53,753 bases of DNA, from positions 1 through 53,753 of the forward strand of contig CAIWXI010000120.1 of the NCBI GenBank assembly GCA_903916595.1. Direction: 5' to 3'. Each line of letters starts with the position of its first letter. Position 1 is the first letter of the stretch. The position numbers and the translations under genes were made by a program. The notes under the pieces are model-generated. The model was not told the DNA's origin, ran no database searches, and was given only the letters and a program-made list of their open reading frames with translations. This document shows positions 26,138 to 33,998 of the stretch, piece after piece. Origin of the DNA: an uncultured Bacteroidales bacterium (lineage in GTDB: Bacteria > Bacteroidota > Bacteroidia > Bacteroidales > FEN-979).

Positions 26138-26361
26138 CGCTTGCTCGCAGCTTCACACTGCGGCTACGGTGTCGCGTATCGGTCGCATCTTTGCGTCGCG
26201 GCTACGGTTCCGCTCCGCTCCACCTGATGCCGCTTACGCAAAATGCTCTTTTTGCTCCACCTGAGGCGGCTTAGGTGAACAGCTTCGCATTCCAACAACT
26301 CATCTTAAAATCTTATACAACTTAATTTAAATATCGTAATAGATACATATGTTCATGTATG
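26138..26361. other. GC-rich spacer with direct repeats, no gene seen
   Basis: The first ~160 bp are GC-richer than the surroundings. They contain an 18/20 direct repeat starting GCTCCACCTGA (26217-26236 and 26254-26273) and an 11-bp repeat GCGGCTACGGT (around 26160 and 26198). The rest, toward 26361, is A/T-rich and leads into the promoter of the DUF2202 gene. It looks like remnant or extragenic repeat DNA. No reading frame with recognisable content was found. Confidence 0.55.
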
Positions 26362-26369
26362 TACTTTTG
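26362..26369 (+). promoter_or_regulatory. Candidate -7 element for the DUF2202 gene
   Basis: TACTTTTG is an exact TAnnTTTG match 52 bp before the start codon. No clear -33 TTG. Confidence 0.4.
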
Positions 26370-26421
26370 TTGTCGAAGAATGCATTCCTTCTATTTCTAA
26401 ACCGATCTAAAAAACTAAACT

Positions 26422-27159
26422 ATGAAAACAAGAAAATTTGCCAGAACCGGAACGATGTTAATGTTGGGAATATCCCTTTTTACACTGTCCCTGAACGGAT
26501 GCACAAAAGCCGAAACTTCTATTGCACCCGCCGCAACCGCTGATGACTCACAGACAAAGGAGGCCATCCTGAACTATTCTTATACTGACTCAATCCCAAC
26601 AGCGAGCTGTTGCATGGACTCCTTACCTTATGAAACTCTGAGCCCAGAAGAAACGGAAGGCCTGATATACATGCGTGAAGAGGAGTACCTCGCTCACGAT
26701 GTTTACCTTACACTATCTCAGTTATACGCTAAACCTATTTTTCGGAACATTTCAGCCAGCGAATTGCGGCATACTGCTGCTATTAAAGCATTGCTCATCA
26801 AATATAATCTGGAAGATCCTGCTGCCAACCATGTGACCGGAGTTTTCACCAATCCAACGCTACAGACCCTTTATACGGCGCTGGTCAGCCAGGGTTCGAC
26901 ATCATTATTGAACGGATTGATTGTAGGTGCGACCATTGAAGATCTGGATATTGTTGATCTGAAGAATCATCTCCTGACAGTCGACAACCAGGATATCACA
27001 ATGGTGTTTAATAATTTGATGCGGGGTTCCCGAAACCATTTGCGTTCTTTTTATGCAAATATCCTCTTCATTGGTGGTACCTATACTCCTCAGTATTTAA
27101 CCCTGGATGAGTTTAATGCGATCATCACTGGTAAGCACGAAGCAGGACCCGGATGTTAA
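26422..27159 (+). CDS. DUF2202 (ferritin-like fold) lipoprotein
   Basis: 245 residues. An export signal ends in LSLNGC, a lipoprotein-type box, so the mature protein is probably lipid-anchored. The DUF2202 core begins EETEGLIYMREEEYLAHDVYLTL and continues with ISASELRHTAAIKALLIKYNL; the spaced Glu and His residues fit a ferritin-like four-helix bundle. Function of the family is unknown. A strong terminator follows at 27166-27222, so it is a single-gene transcript. Confidence 0.88.
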   Translation: MKTRKFARTGTMLMLGISLFTLSLNGCTKAETSIAPAATADDSQTKEAILNYSYTDSIPTASCCMDSLPYETLSPEETEGLIYMREEEYLAHDVYLTLSQLYAKPIFRNISASELRHTAAIKALLIKYNLEDPAANHVTGVFTNPTLQTLYTALVSQGSTSLLNGLIVGATIEDLDIVDLKNHLLTVDNQDITMVFNNLMRGSRNHLRSFYANILFIGGTYTPQYLTLDEFNAIITGKHEAGPGC

Positions 27160-27165
27160 CTTAAT

Positions 27166-27222
27166 TGAAATATCCATGATCCACTTTTAATCACATTAGT
27201 GATACGGATCATGGATATTTCA
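27166..27222 (+). terminator. Rho-independent terminator after the DUF2202 gene
   Basis: A 17-bp perfect stem (27166-27182 paired with 27206-27222) with a 23-nt loop is followed at once by a T run (ATTTTTTTC). It lies 6 bp after the stop codon. Confidence 0.85.
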
Positions 27223-27298
27223 TTTTTTTCTTTCTGATAAATTTCCCGAAGCTTGCTGCAGAATTTGAACCCAGAGCTGGCCTCGGGTTTTGTATCTT

Positions 27299-27306
27299 TA
27301 TCTTTG
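27299..27306 (+). promoter_or_regulatory. Candidate -7 element for the PqqD/ATP-grasp operon
   Basis: TATCTTTG, an exact TAnnTTTG match, 88 bp before the PqqD-like gene. This suggests a leader of about 80 nt. No -33 TTG at the usual spacing. Confidence 0.4.
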
Positions 27307-27394
27307 ATTAAAATTTTATACATTATTATAAAAATTTCGTAACACCCATGCCGGGTGAATGCGGTAATATTGCATCATATTAAAACCCTCTGTT

Positions 27395-27655
27395 ATGAAA
27401 CTTAAAAAAAATGTAGCCGTTAGCGAGTCAGGATTGCTTTTCAACCCGGTAACAGGTGAATCTTTTTCGGTCAACCCGATCGGAGTTGAAATTCTGAATC
27501 TCCTGCGCGAAGAGAACACCGACGAGCAGATCTATTCGTCTATTCTGGCAAAATACAGTACCGATAAATCCACTTTCGAGAAAGACTACGAGGATTTCAT
27601 CGGCATTCTTACTCACAACAATCTCCTCGAAAAACATGAAGAAACAAACGCTTAA
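27395..27655 (+). CDS. PqqD-like protein (RiPP recognition element fold)
   Basis: 86 residues, the full size of a stand-alone PqqD protein. The beta-rich start with LLFNPVTGESFSVNPIGVEIL and the helical end with EKDYEDFIGILTHNNLL are characteristic of the family. PqqD-type proteins bind leader peptides and hand them to modifying enzymes. No other PQQ-biosynthesis gene (radical SAM PqqE, PqqC) is here, so a role outside PQQ synthesis is likely. It overlaps the ATP-grasp gene by 20 bp, which indicates tight coupling of the two. Confidence 0.85.
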   Translation: MKLKKNVAVSESGLLFNPVTGESFSVNPIGVEILNLLREENTDEQIYSSILAKYSTDKSTFEKDYEDFIGILTHNNLLEKHEETNA

Positions 27656-28682
27656 TATCGCCGTTACTGCCCTTAACGCCATCGACAGCCCGGGTCCCGG
27701 AGTTTCGGTGATCAGGGCTTTGAAGGAAGCGGCTTCATTCGATACCCGCATTATCGGGCTATCGTATGAATCGCTGGAACCCGGCATATATATGCACGAC
27801 CTGGTCGACCGCACCTATTCGATTCCATATCCTTCTGCCGGCATCGATTCGCTCTTTGAAAGATTGTTGTATATCCATGAAAAGGAAAAGCTGGATGTGA
27901 TCATTCCCAATTTCGATGCGGAACTTTATCCTTTTATAAAGCTCGAGCATAAGTTAAAGACTATGGGGATTCACATGTTTCTGCCAACCCTTCATCAATT
28001 TGAAGAGCGTCATAAAGTTAACCTGAATGATTTCGGAAAAAAATATGGTATCAGTGTCCCCAAGAGCAAGGTGATCTATGATCTGAACACAGTTCACAGC
28101 CTGCCTTCCGAGTTTTCTTTTCCGATGATTGTAAAAGGCAAATTTTATGATGCTTCGATTGCCTACAGCATCGAACAGGTAAAAAGCTATTTTAACAAGA
28201 TCAGCGCCAAATGGGGGCTTCCTATCATCATCCAGGAGTTTATTCACGGTACAGAATTTAATGTGACCGGACTGGGCGACGGAACCGGGAAAACCATTGC
28301 AGCCGTGCCGATGCGCAAACAGTATATTACCGACAAGGGCAAGGCCTGGGGAGGGATCAGTATTTCAGATGAAAAAATGCTCGACATGACCCGGAAATTC
28401 CTCAGGACTACCAAATGGCGTGGCGGGTTTGAGCTGGAGCTGATGAAAAATAAGGATGGAGAGCTTTACCTGCTTGAGATCAACCCCCGCCTGCCGGCCT
28501 GGATCTATCTGGCGGTCGGAGTGGGGCAAAACATCCCCGAAGCATTGGTGAACCTGGCTCTTGGGAAGAAAGTGGTCCCGTTTAAAGACTATACCGTGGG
28601 CAAGATGTTTGTGCGGTATTCCTGGGATATGATCGTAGACCGGGAGGAGTTTGAGCAAATCAGCATGTATGGGGAACTTTAA
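27636..28682 (+). CDS. ATP-grasp family ligase
   Basis: 348 residues. An N-terminal pre-ATP-grasp domain (NIAVTALNAIDSPGPGVSV) is followed by the ATP-grasp core: FPMIVKGKFYDASIAYS with the nucleotide-binding Lys, IIIQEFIHGTEFNVTGL, and the metal-binding GFELELMKNKDGELYLLEIN-type segment (Glu and Asn ligands in LLEINPRLP). The fold ligates a carboxylate to an amine, thiol or similar via acyl phosphate. The substrate is unknown. It overlaps the PqqD-like gene and is upstream of the PLP decarboxylase, so modification of a peptide or amino acid is a reasonable guess. Confidence 0.85.
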   Translation: MKKQTLNIAVTALNAIDSPGPGVSVIRALKEAASFDTRIIGLSYESLEPGIYMHDLVDRTYSIPYPSAGIDSLFERLLYIHEKEKLDVIIPNFDAELYPFIKLEHKLKTMGIHMFLPTLHQFEERHKVNLNDFGKKYGISVPKSKVIYDLNTVHSLPSEFSFPMIVKGKFYDASIAYSIEQVKSYFNKISAKWGLPIIIQEFIHGTEFNVTGLGDGTGKTIAAVPMRKQYITDKGKAWGGISISDEKMLDMTRKFLRTTKWRGGFELELMKNKDGELYLLEINPRLPAWIYLAVGVGQNIPEALVNLALGKKVVPFKDYTVGKMFVRYSWDMIVDREEFEQISMYGEL

Positions 28683-28690
28683 ATAAAAAT

Positions 28691-28781
28691 GAATATCGAA
28701 TGTCGAACATTGAATTTTGAACGTTGAAGTGAATCATGAATTATTCGAAATTCAAAATTCGTTAATCAATATTCGATATTC
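28691..28781. repeat. Imperfect inverted repeat in the ATP-grasp/decarboxylase gap
   Basis: Arms 28691-28721 and 28751-28781 (31 bp each) are complementary over about 10 bp at the inner end (TTGAATTTTGAA region) and 11 bp at the outer end (GAATATCGAAT). A 29-bp loop separates them. This A/T-rich TTCGATATTC type of sequence resembles extragenic repeats of Bacteroidota genomes. Confidence 0.6.
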
Positions 28782-28814
28782 AATCAACAAAATCAATAAT
28801 TAACTCATAGATAT

Positions 28815-30173
28815 ATGTCAAAACAACGATATGAACGTCCGGTGATCAAGAAACTTGAAACCGGTATGCCGAACAAATTCGGAACAAGAACAGAATACCA
28901 GCCTATGACCCACATCGATGGTGTGCCGGTTGCAAAGCTGATGAAAGAATACGGGTCACCTTTGTTTGTGATTTCCGAAAAGACCATCCGCAGTACAATA
29001 CAGAAAGCAAAGAAGGCATTCAGGACGAGGTACCCCAGGGTGCAGTTTGCCTGGTCGTACAAGACCAATTACCTGAATTCGATATGCAGCATTTTTCACC
29101 AGGAAGGATCCTGGGCCGAGGTGGTTTCGGGATTTGAATATGACAAGGCAATCAGCCTGGGGGTGGACGGGAAGAAGATCATCTTCAACGGTCCGGAAAA
29201 AAGCGAGGAAGATCTCACCAAGGCAATAAAAAACGATTCGCTTATCCATATCGACCATCTCGATGAGCTGTACACTATTTCTGAACTGGCCGAAAAACTC
29301 AAAGCCCGTCCCAGAGTTGCCATCAGGGTTAACATGGATACCGGTATATACCCTATGTGGGATCGTTTCGGGTTCAACTATGAGAATGGACAGGCCTGGG
29401 ATGCGATCAACAAGATCATGCATTCCGATAATATGGAACTGGTGGGACTGCATTGCCATATCGGCACGTTCATGCTTGCACCTTCGGCCTATGGTATTGC
29501 TGCATCAAAATTGGCAGAGCTGGCCTTGTCGGTGGAGCAGAAATTCAAACACGAAATAAAATATATCGACCTGGGCGGAGGATTTGCTTCTAAAAACACT
29601 CTGAAAGGAGCTTATCTGCCGGGTTCCGACACTAACCCGACGTTCGATGATTTTGCCGAAGTCATTTCATCGGCTTTACTGAACAGCAATTTCAAACAAG
29701 AGAAGCTGCCTATGCTTATTCTGGAAACAGGCCGTGCCCTTATTGATGAAGCGGGCTTTCTTCTGGGATCGGTGATCTCGAACAAACGTTCAAGTACCGG
29801 TCGTCGCAATACAATCCTCGATATCGGCGTTAATATATTGTTCACCGCGTTCTGGTATGATCATAAGATCACCCCTGCACAGGAATTTACCCATTATTCG
29901 GAAGATACCTGCATTTACGGGCCTCTTTGTATGAATATCGATGTGATCCGCGAAAGCGCCAGTTTACCTTTGCTCAATAAAGACGACCGCGTGGTGATTC
30001 ATAATGTAGGAGCGTATAACATGACCCAATGGATGCAGTTTATTGCGCTCAGACCTAACGTGGTACTGATCGACCTGGAGGGGAAGCCCCATGTTATCCG
30101 CCTTCGCGAAACCCTTGACAATATGAACAACATGGAGAACGTACCGGTTCATCTGAAAAAATTTAATTTGTAA
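28815..30173 (+). CDS. Fold-III PLP-dependent decarboxylase (DAP/ornithine decarboxylase family), substrate unknown
   Basis: 452 residues. The family signature is complete: FAWSYKTN with the PLP lysine (Lys83), WAEVVSGFEYDKAISLG, GLHCHIGTF, IDLGGGF, LILETGRALIDEAG and VIHNVGAYNMTQW. In diaminopimelate decarboxylases the loop after the phosphate-binding part reads C-E-S-G-D. Here it is CMNID (Cys372 to Asp376): the Cys and Asp are kept but the Glu that contacts the distal amino group of DAP is absent. So the substrate is probably not DAP. It follows the ATP-grasp gene in the operon (132-bp gap). I do not use the symbol lysA for this reason. Confidence 0.87.
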   Translation: MSKQRYERPVIKKLETGMPNKFGTRTEYQPMTHIDGVPVAKLMKEYGSPLFVISEKTIRSTIQKAKKAFRTRYPRVQFAWSYKTNYLNSICSIFHQEGSWAEVVSGFEYDKAISLGVDGKKIIFNGPEKSEEDLTKAIKNDSLIHIDHLDELYTISELAEKLKARPRVAIRVNMDTGIYPMWDRFGFNYENGQAWDAINKIMHSDNMELVGLHCHIGTFMLAPSAYGIAASKLAELALSVEQKFKHEIKYIDLGGGFASKNTLKGAYLPGSDTNPTFDDFAEVISSALLNSNFKQEKLPMLILETGRALIDEAGFLLGSVISNKRSSTGRRNTILDIGVNILFTAFWYDHKITPAQEFTHYSEDTCIYGPLCMNIDVIRESASLPLLNKDDRVVIHNVGAYNMTQWMQFIALRPNVVLIDLEGKPHVIRLRETLDNMNNMENVPVHLKKFNL

Positions 30174-30201
30174 TTTTATTCTTTGAACCTGCAACCCAAC
30201 T

Positions 30202-32406
30202 GTGAAAAAACTAAGGGCCGTTTTTCCATCTTTCTTTTCGAGCATAGTCAACAGCTATACGCAGATCTTTTTTTCGAACAGCAGGATCTTCGCTCTGATC
30301 CTGATCGTGGTTTCTTTTTTTGATTTCTGGGCCGGATTAAGCGGAGTCATTGCAGTGATTGTCTCCAATACACTGGCCTACCTCATCGGGTTGAACCGGG
30401 TCAGTATTACAAAAGGATATTATGGGTTCAACAGCTTGCTGGTTGGCCTGGGATTAGGAGTATATTATCAGCCCGGGCCGGAATTTTTTATTGTACTTTT
30501 TTTTGCGGCCTTACTTACACTCTTCATCACGCTAATGCTTGAAGGGGTTGTGGGAAAATACGGTCTGCCTTTTCTGAGCCTGTCGTTTTTACTCGGAACC
30601 TGGGCTGTAAGCCTTGCTGCCAGGCAATTCACCGCCCTTCACGTGAGCGAAAGGGGGATTTACATGACCAACGAAATGTTCAGGCTTGGGGGGTATGGCA
30701 TGGTTACTTCTTACAACTGGCTTAACAACGTGGGGATACCTGAATCGGTGAGGCTGTATTTTACTTCCCTGGGGGCGATCTTTTTTCAATATCATCTGTT
30801 TGCCGGTATCCTGGTCGCAACTGGACTGCTTATCTATTCTCGAATTGCCTTTATTTTATCTCTTGTGGGTTTCTTCTCAGCCTGGGCTTATTACCATTTT
30901 ATCGGGGCCGATATAAGGGAACTCAGTTATAGCTATATCGGGTTCAACTTCATCCTGACTTCCATCGCAATCGGCGGATTTTTTATCATCCCTTCACGGT
31001 GGTCGTTCCTATGGGTGATCCTTCTAACTCCGCTTATCTCGATAATCCTTACAAGCACACAGATGGTTTTTTCGATGCTGCAACTCTCGGTGTACTCCCT
31101 TCCGTTCAATATGGTTGTGATGTTATTCCTTTACTCCCTGAAATTCCGGGAGCGTTTCTTTGATAAACCCGAGCTGGTCAGTTACCAGCAGTTCTCTCCT
31201 GAAAAGAACCTTTATGCCCACCTGAATTACCGCACCCGCTTCGGAAAAGCCTTTTATTTCCCATTCGCCCTTCCATTCTGGGGTGAATGGAAAGTGACCC
31301 AGGGACATAACGGTAAATTAACTCATCAGGGTGACTGGCGTCATGCCTGGGATTTTGAAGTAACGGATGAGAAAGGAAAGACATTCGGTGATAGTGGCAA
31401 CGTATGCGAAGATTACTATGGCTACAACAAGCCCGTGATAGCTCCTGCCGATGGCTGGGTAGAGGAAATTGTGGATGGTGTTGATGACAATGAAATCGGG
31501 AATATAGACCTGGATCATAACTGGGGAAATACGCTTGTACTGAGGCATGGCGATCAGCTCTACTCAAAACTTTCTCACCTCAAAAAAGGAAGTTTCAAAG
31601 TTGCAAAAGGAGATACCGTGAAGAAAGGAAGAATCGTGGCCAGCTGCGGTAATTCGGGCCGTTCGCCCTATCCTCACATACATTTTCAGATTCAGTCAAC
31701 GCCTTATATCGGGTCGAAGACCCTCGATTATCCCATCAGCCATTACATAAACCATAAAAAAGGCACATTCGAATTAACCTCCTGGGAAAAACCAGAAAAC
31801 GATGTCATCGTCTCAAATGTAAGCAAAAACAGTTCGCTTGAGAAGGCCTTTCATTTTATTCCGGGGCAGAAGCTCAGTCTTACTGTAAATCCCGGTGGCG
31901 AAAAGGAGTATCATCTTAACTGGGAAGTGGAGATCAGTGCGATCAACACAAGCTACATTTACTGCGAAAAAACCAATTCCAGGGCCTGGTTCAGCAACGA
32001 TGGCGACATCCATTATTTTACACATTTCGAAGGCGACCGTTCTTCCCTGCTTTTCCGGTTTTTCCTCGGGGCATATAAAGTCATGATAGGGTATTATCCC
32101 GGTCTTCTGGTGAAAGACAGGTATCCGATATATACGTTCAGTAACCGTTTTCTGGGTATAGTTCAGGATTTCGTTGCACCTTTCTTCCTGTTTATCAGCT
32201 CGGAATACAGCATGAGTTATACAGGCATGGAGGATGAAGTGATGCAAACAGGCATCCGACTGAAATCTTTAGCCCTTGCAAGAGTCGGAGGGCGTGAAGT
32301 GAAACGGATGGAATGTGAACTTTTCATCGGAGCGCATGGTTTGGAGACATTTGTCATCAAAGAAAATGATAGAACTACTGAGGTTAAACTACTCGCCGAA
32401 CGATGA
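30202..32406 (+). CDS. Urea-transporter-like membrane domain fused to an M23 (LytM) peptidase domain
   Basis: 734 residues, starting at GTG 30202, 28 bp after the decarboxylase gene. Residues about 20-310 hold ten hydrophobic helices with the urea-transporter motif YGFNSLLVGLGLG, which recurs in degenerate form at YIGFNFILTSIAIG. Residues about 340-510 are an M23 domain: HAWD (380s) and HIHF (about 491-494) supply the usual His/Asp/His zinc ligands, with LYSKLSHL between. A C-terminal beta-rich region follows. M23 enzymes cut peptidoglycan cross-links or bind them when inactive. Its stop overlaps the next start by 4 bp (ATGA). Whether urea is really carried is not known. Confidence 0.85.
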   Translation: MKKLRAVFPSFFSSIVNSYTQIFFSNSRIFALILIVVSFFDFWAGLSGVIAVIVSNTLAYLIGLNRVSITKGYYGFNSLLVGLGLGVYYQPGPEFFIVLFFAALLTLFITLMLEGVVGKYGLPFLSLSFLLGTWAVSLAARQFTALHVSERGIYMTNEMFRLGGYGMVTSYNWLNNVGIPESVRLYFTSLGAIFFQYHLFAGILVATGLLIYSRIAFILSLVGFFSAWAYYHFIGADIRELSYSYIGFNFILTSIAIGGFFIIPSRWSFLWVILLTPLISIILTSTQMVFSMLQLSVYSLPFNMVVMLFLYSLKFRERFFDKPELVSYQQFSPEKNLYAHLNYRTRFGKAFYFPFALPFWGEWKVTQGHNGKLTHQGDWRHAWDFEVTDEKGKTFGDSGNVCEDYYGYNKPVIAPADGWVEEIVDGVDDNEIGNIDLDHNWGNTLVLRHGDQLYSKLSHLKKGSFKVAKGDTVKKGRIVASCGNSGRSPYPHIHFQIQSTPYIGSKTLDYPISHYINHKKGTFELTSWEKPENDVIVSNVSKNSSLEKAFHFIPGQKLSLTVNPGGEKEYHLNWEVEISAINTSYIYCEKTNSRAWFSNDGDIHYFTHFEGDRSSLLFRFFLGAYKVMIGYYPGLLVKDRYPIYTFSNRFLGIVQDFVAPFFLFISSEYSMSYTGMEDEVMQTGIRLKSLALARVGGREVKRMECELFIGAHGLETFVIKENDRTTEVKLLAER

Positions 32407-33878
32407 CAATCAAAAACACCCTATTTATTTTTCTTTTCTGGCTGATGACTTTTTCGGCCTATGCCACTGCCCGTCTCGATTATCAGACTGTTGATATGCT
32501 CACATACCGCTGTTACAGTGAACAAAAATGGGACAGTGTGATCCTTGTAGGCAAACAAGCCCTGAAACAGGATATCGATTATTATTATCTCAGGGTGAGG
32601 ATGGGGATCTCGTATTATCAGATCAAGGAATATTTCCCCGCCGTGACCCACCTGAAAAAGGCAAGGGAATTCAATTCCGGCGATTCTTATGTTACGAATT
32701 ATCTTTACTGGGCATATAAATTAACTAACCGGGCCGATGAAGCCGAACTTATCAGGGCGACAATTCCCCCTGCCGAACGGGACACTTTATATGAAAAACC
32801 CGGATTTCTTCAGCAGGTTCATGTCGAAAGCGGTTATACCCTAAGCAGCGACAGGGCTCCTGAAAATCTCTCCACACTCATGGGAGCCGACAGCATATAC
32901 GGGGAACAGGACCTGTACGGCAACAATTTTTACGGAAATTTTGGGTTGAACATCAGGGCCTCAAACAGGCTTAGTTTCAGTCTGATATACAATTACCTTA
33001 ATTTTGCAAAGACCAAATATGTGCAATACGGCAGGGTTGAGACGCAGTTTGACAGTATTTCGTACCAGGAATTCAGTAATGATTATTTTTATTCCCTTCA
33101 CTTTAAAGTGCACGATACTGCCGTTAAATATAATGTGAAACAGAATGAAGCCTACCTGGGGGCAACTATAACTCTTCCGTGGGGAATTAAGGTCATGCCG
33201 GCAGTTCACTGGATCAATGTGAAATATACTATGACTAATGTGAACAGCCGCACCGACAGCATCAGCGACACGGCGTATTATCTGAAGGCCGACAGTACGT
33301 ATTATATGTTCAAATATCCTTCTCTGGTATATTCATTCATTCAAAAGGATACCTCATTTAATAATTTCGTGGCTGCGCTGAGTATCACCAAAGACATTGG
33401 GCGTTTTATAATCGGTTTGTCGGGCAGCTGGTCAAACCTGAACGGGTATACGCAGACTGAGGCCGGGCTTTCGCTGACTTATTTTCCTCTGGGCAACCTG
33501 AATTTTTACGGAACTACAGAGGTGACAGGTTTTTTTCAACAAAGGAGCAAACGGGTTTTATTCAGCCAGATTCTCGGTGCGAAACTCACACCCTGGCTGT
33601 GGGGCGAAGCCAATTTTTATTATGGAGATTACACCAACGCCAATATTTTCAATGGCGCTATCGTTTATAACAATAGTGATAAGATTGATTACCGGGCTGG
33701 CGTCAACCTGGTATTTGTTTTAAGCAAGCACATACAGCTGTCGCTCATTTACCAGTATTTTCGTAAAGAGAGCCAGCAGACGTACATGAAAATCGGAGCA
33801 AACGGTTCAAAACAGCAAATACAATATAATCCGTATAATACAAATTCAATCATAGGAGGAATAACATGGAAATTATAG
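32403..33878 (+). CDS. Outer-membrane beta-barrel protein with N-terminal TPR segment
   Basis: 491 residues. A signal peptide (LFIFLFWLMTFSAYATA) is followed by two or three TPR-like helices (AVTHLKKAREFNSGDSYV). From about residue 150 on the sequence alternates hydrophobic and polar residues as in transmembrane strands, with frequent Tyr/Asn (NRLSFSLIYNYLNFA, GAKLTPWLWGEANFYYG) and a terminal GGITWKL. This suits an outer-membrane protein. It overlaps the urea-transporter/M23 gene by 4 bp. Its role might be export or uptake of the product of the upstream enzymes; this is an inference. Confidence 0.75.
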   Translation: MTIKNTLFIFLFWLMTFSAYATARLDYQTVDMLTYRCYSEQKWDSVILVGKQALKQDIDYYYLRVRMGISYYQIKEYFPAVTHLKKAREFNSGDSYVTNYLYWAYKLTNRADEAELIRATIPPAERDTLYEKPGFLQQVHVESGYTLSSDRAPENLSTLMGADSIYGEQDLYGNNFYGNFGLNIRASNRLSFSLIYNYLNFAKTKYVQYGRVETQFDSISYQEFSNDYFYSLHFKVHDTAVKYNVKQNEAYLGATITLPWGIKVMPAVHWINVKYTMTNVNSRTDSISDTAYYLKADSTYYMFKYPSLVYSFIQKDTSFNNFVAALSITKDIGRFIIGLSGSWSNLNGYTQTEAGLSLTYFPLGNLNFYGTTEVTGFFQQRSKRVLFSQILGAKLTPWLWGEANFYYGDYTNANIFNGAIVYNNSDKIDYRAGVNLVFVLSKHIQLSLIYQYFRKESQQTYMKIGANGSKQQIQYNPYNTNSIIGGITWKL

Positions 33879-33998
33879 GAAAATATCGCAAGAAAATAAA
33901 TGGTGAAATAGTGAAATGGCGAAATAGCGAAATAAAGAATAAAATCCGGAGGCTGAAGTTTTCACCATTTCACCATTTCACTATTTCTGATTTTCTCC
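33866..33998 (+). pseudogene. Out-of-frame 5' start of the TPR gene (frameshifted at octamer repeats)
   Basis: AGGAGG at 33856-33861 stands 4 bp before the ATG at 33866, so translation of this gene very probably starts here. This frame reads a Lys/Arg-rich start, then F-S-P-F-H-H-F-T-I-S through an octamer array (33961-33987) and on, out of phase, into the TPR gene. The downstream TPR frame encodes LFLIFSMPAFAQ, the core and cleavage site of a signal peptide. It has no start codon of its own after the stop at 33954-33956. Gain of one 8-bp unit (or loss of two) would join the two frames. Confidence 0.6.
33905..33987. repeat. Inverted octamer arrays forming a 21-bp hairpin
   Basis: Left arm 33905-33925 and right arm 33967-33987 are complementary at 20 of 21 positions, with a 41-bp loop. 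The left arm is made of TGAAATGG-type units, the right arm of CACCATTT-type units, that is, the same octamer in opposite orientations. Confidence 0.85.

Noticed and set aside
27395-27655. PQQ biosynthesis cluster linked to the PQQ-type propellers
   Set aside because: Only a PqqD-like gene is present; no PqqA, B, C or E nearby, and the propellers lie 17 kb away.
28815-30173. lysA, diaminopimelate decarboxylase
   Set aside because: The substrate loop lacks the Glu of the CESGD motif and the operon context is not lysine synthesis.
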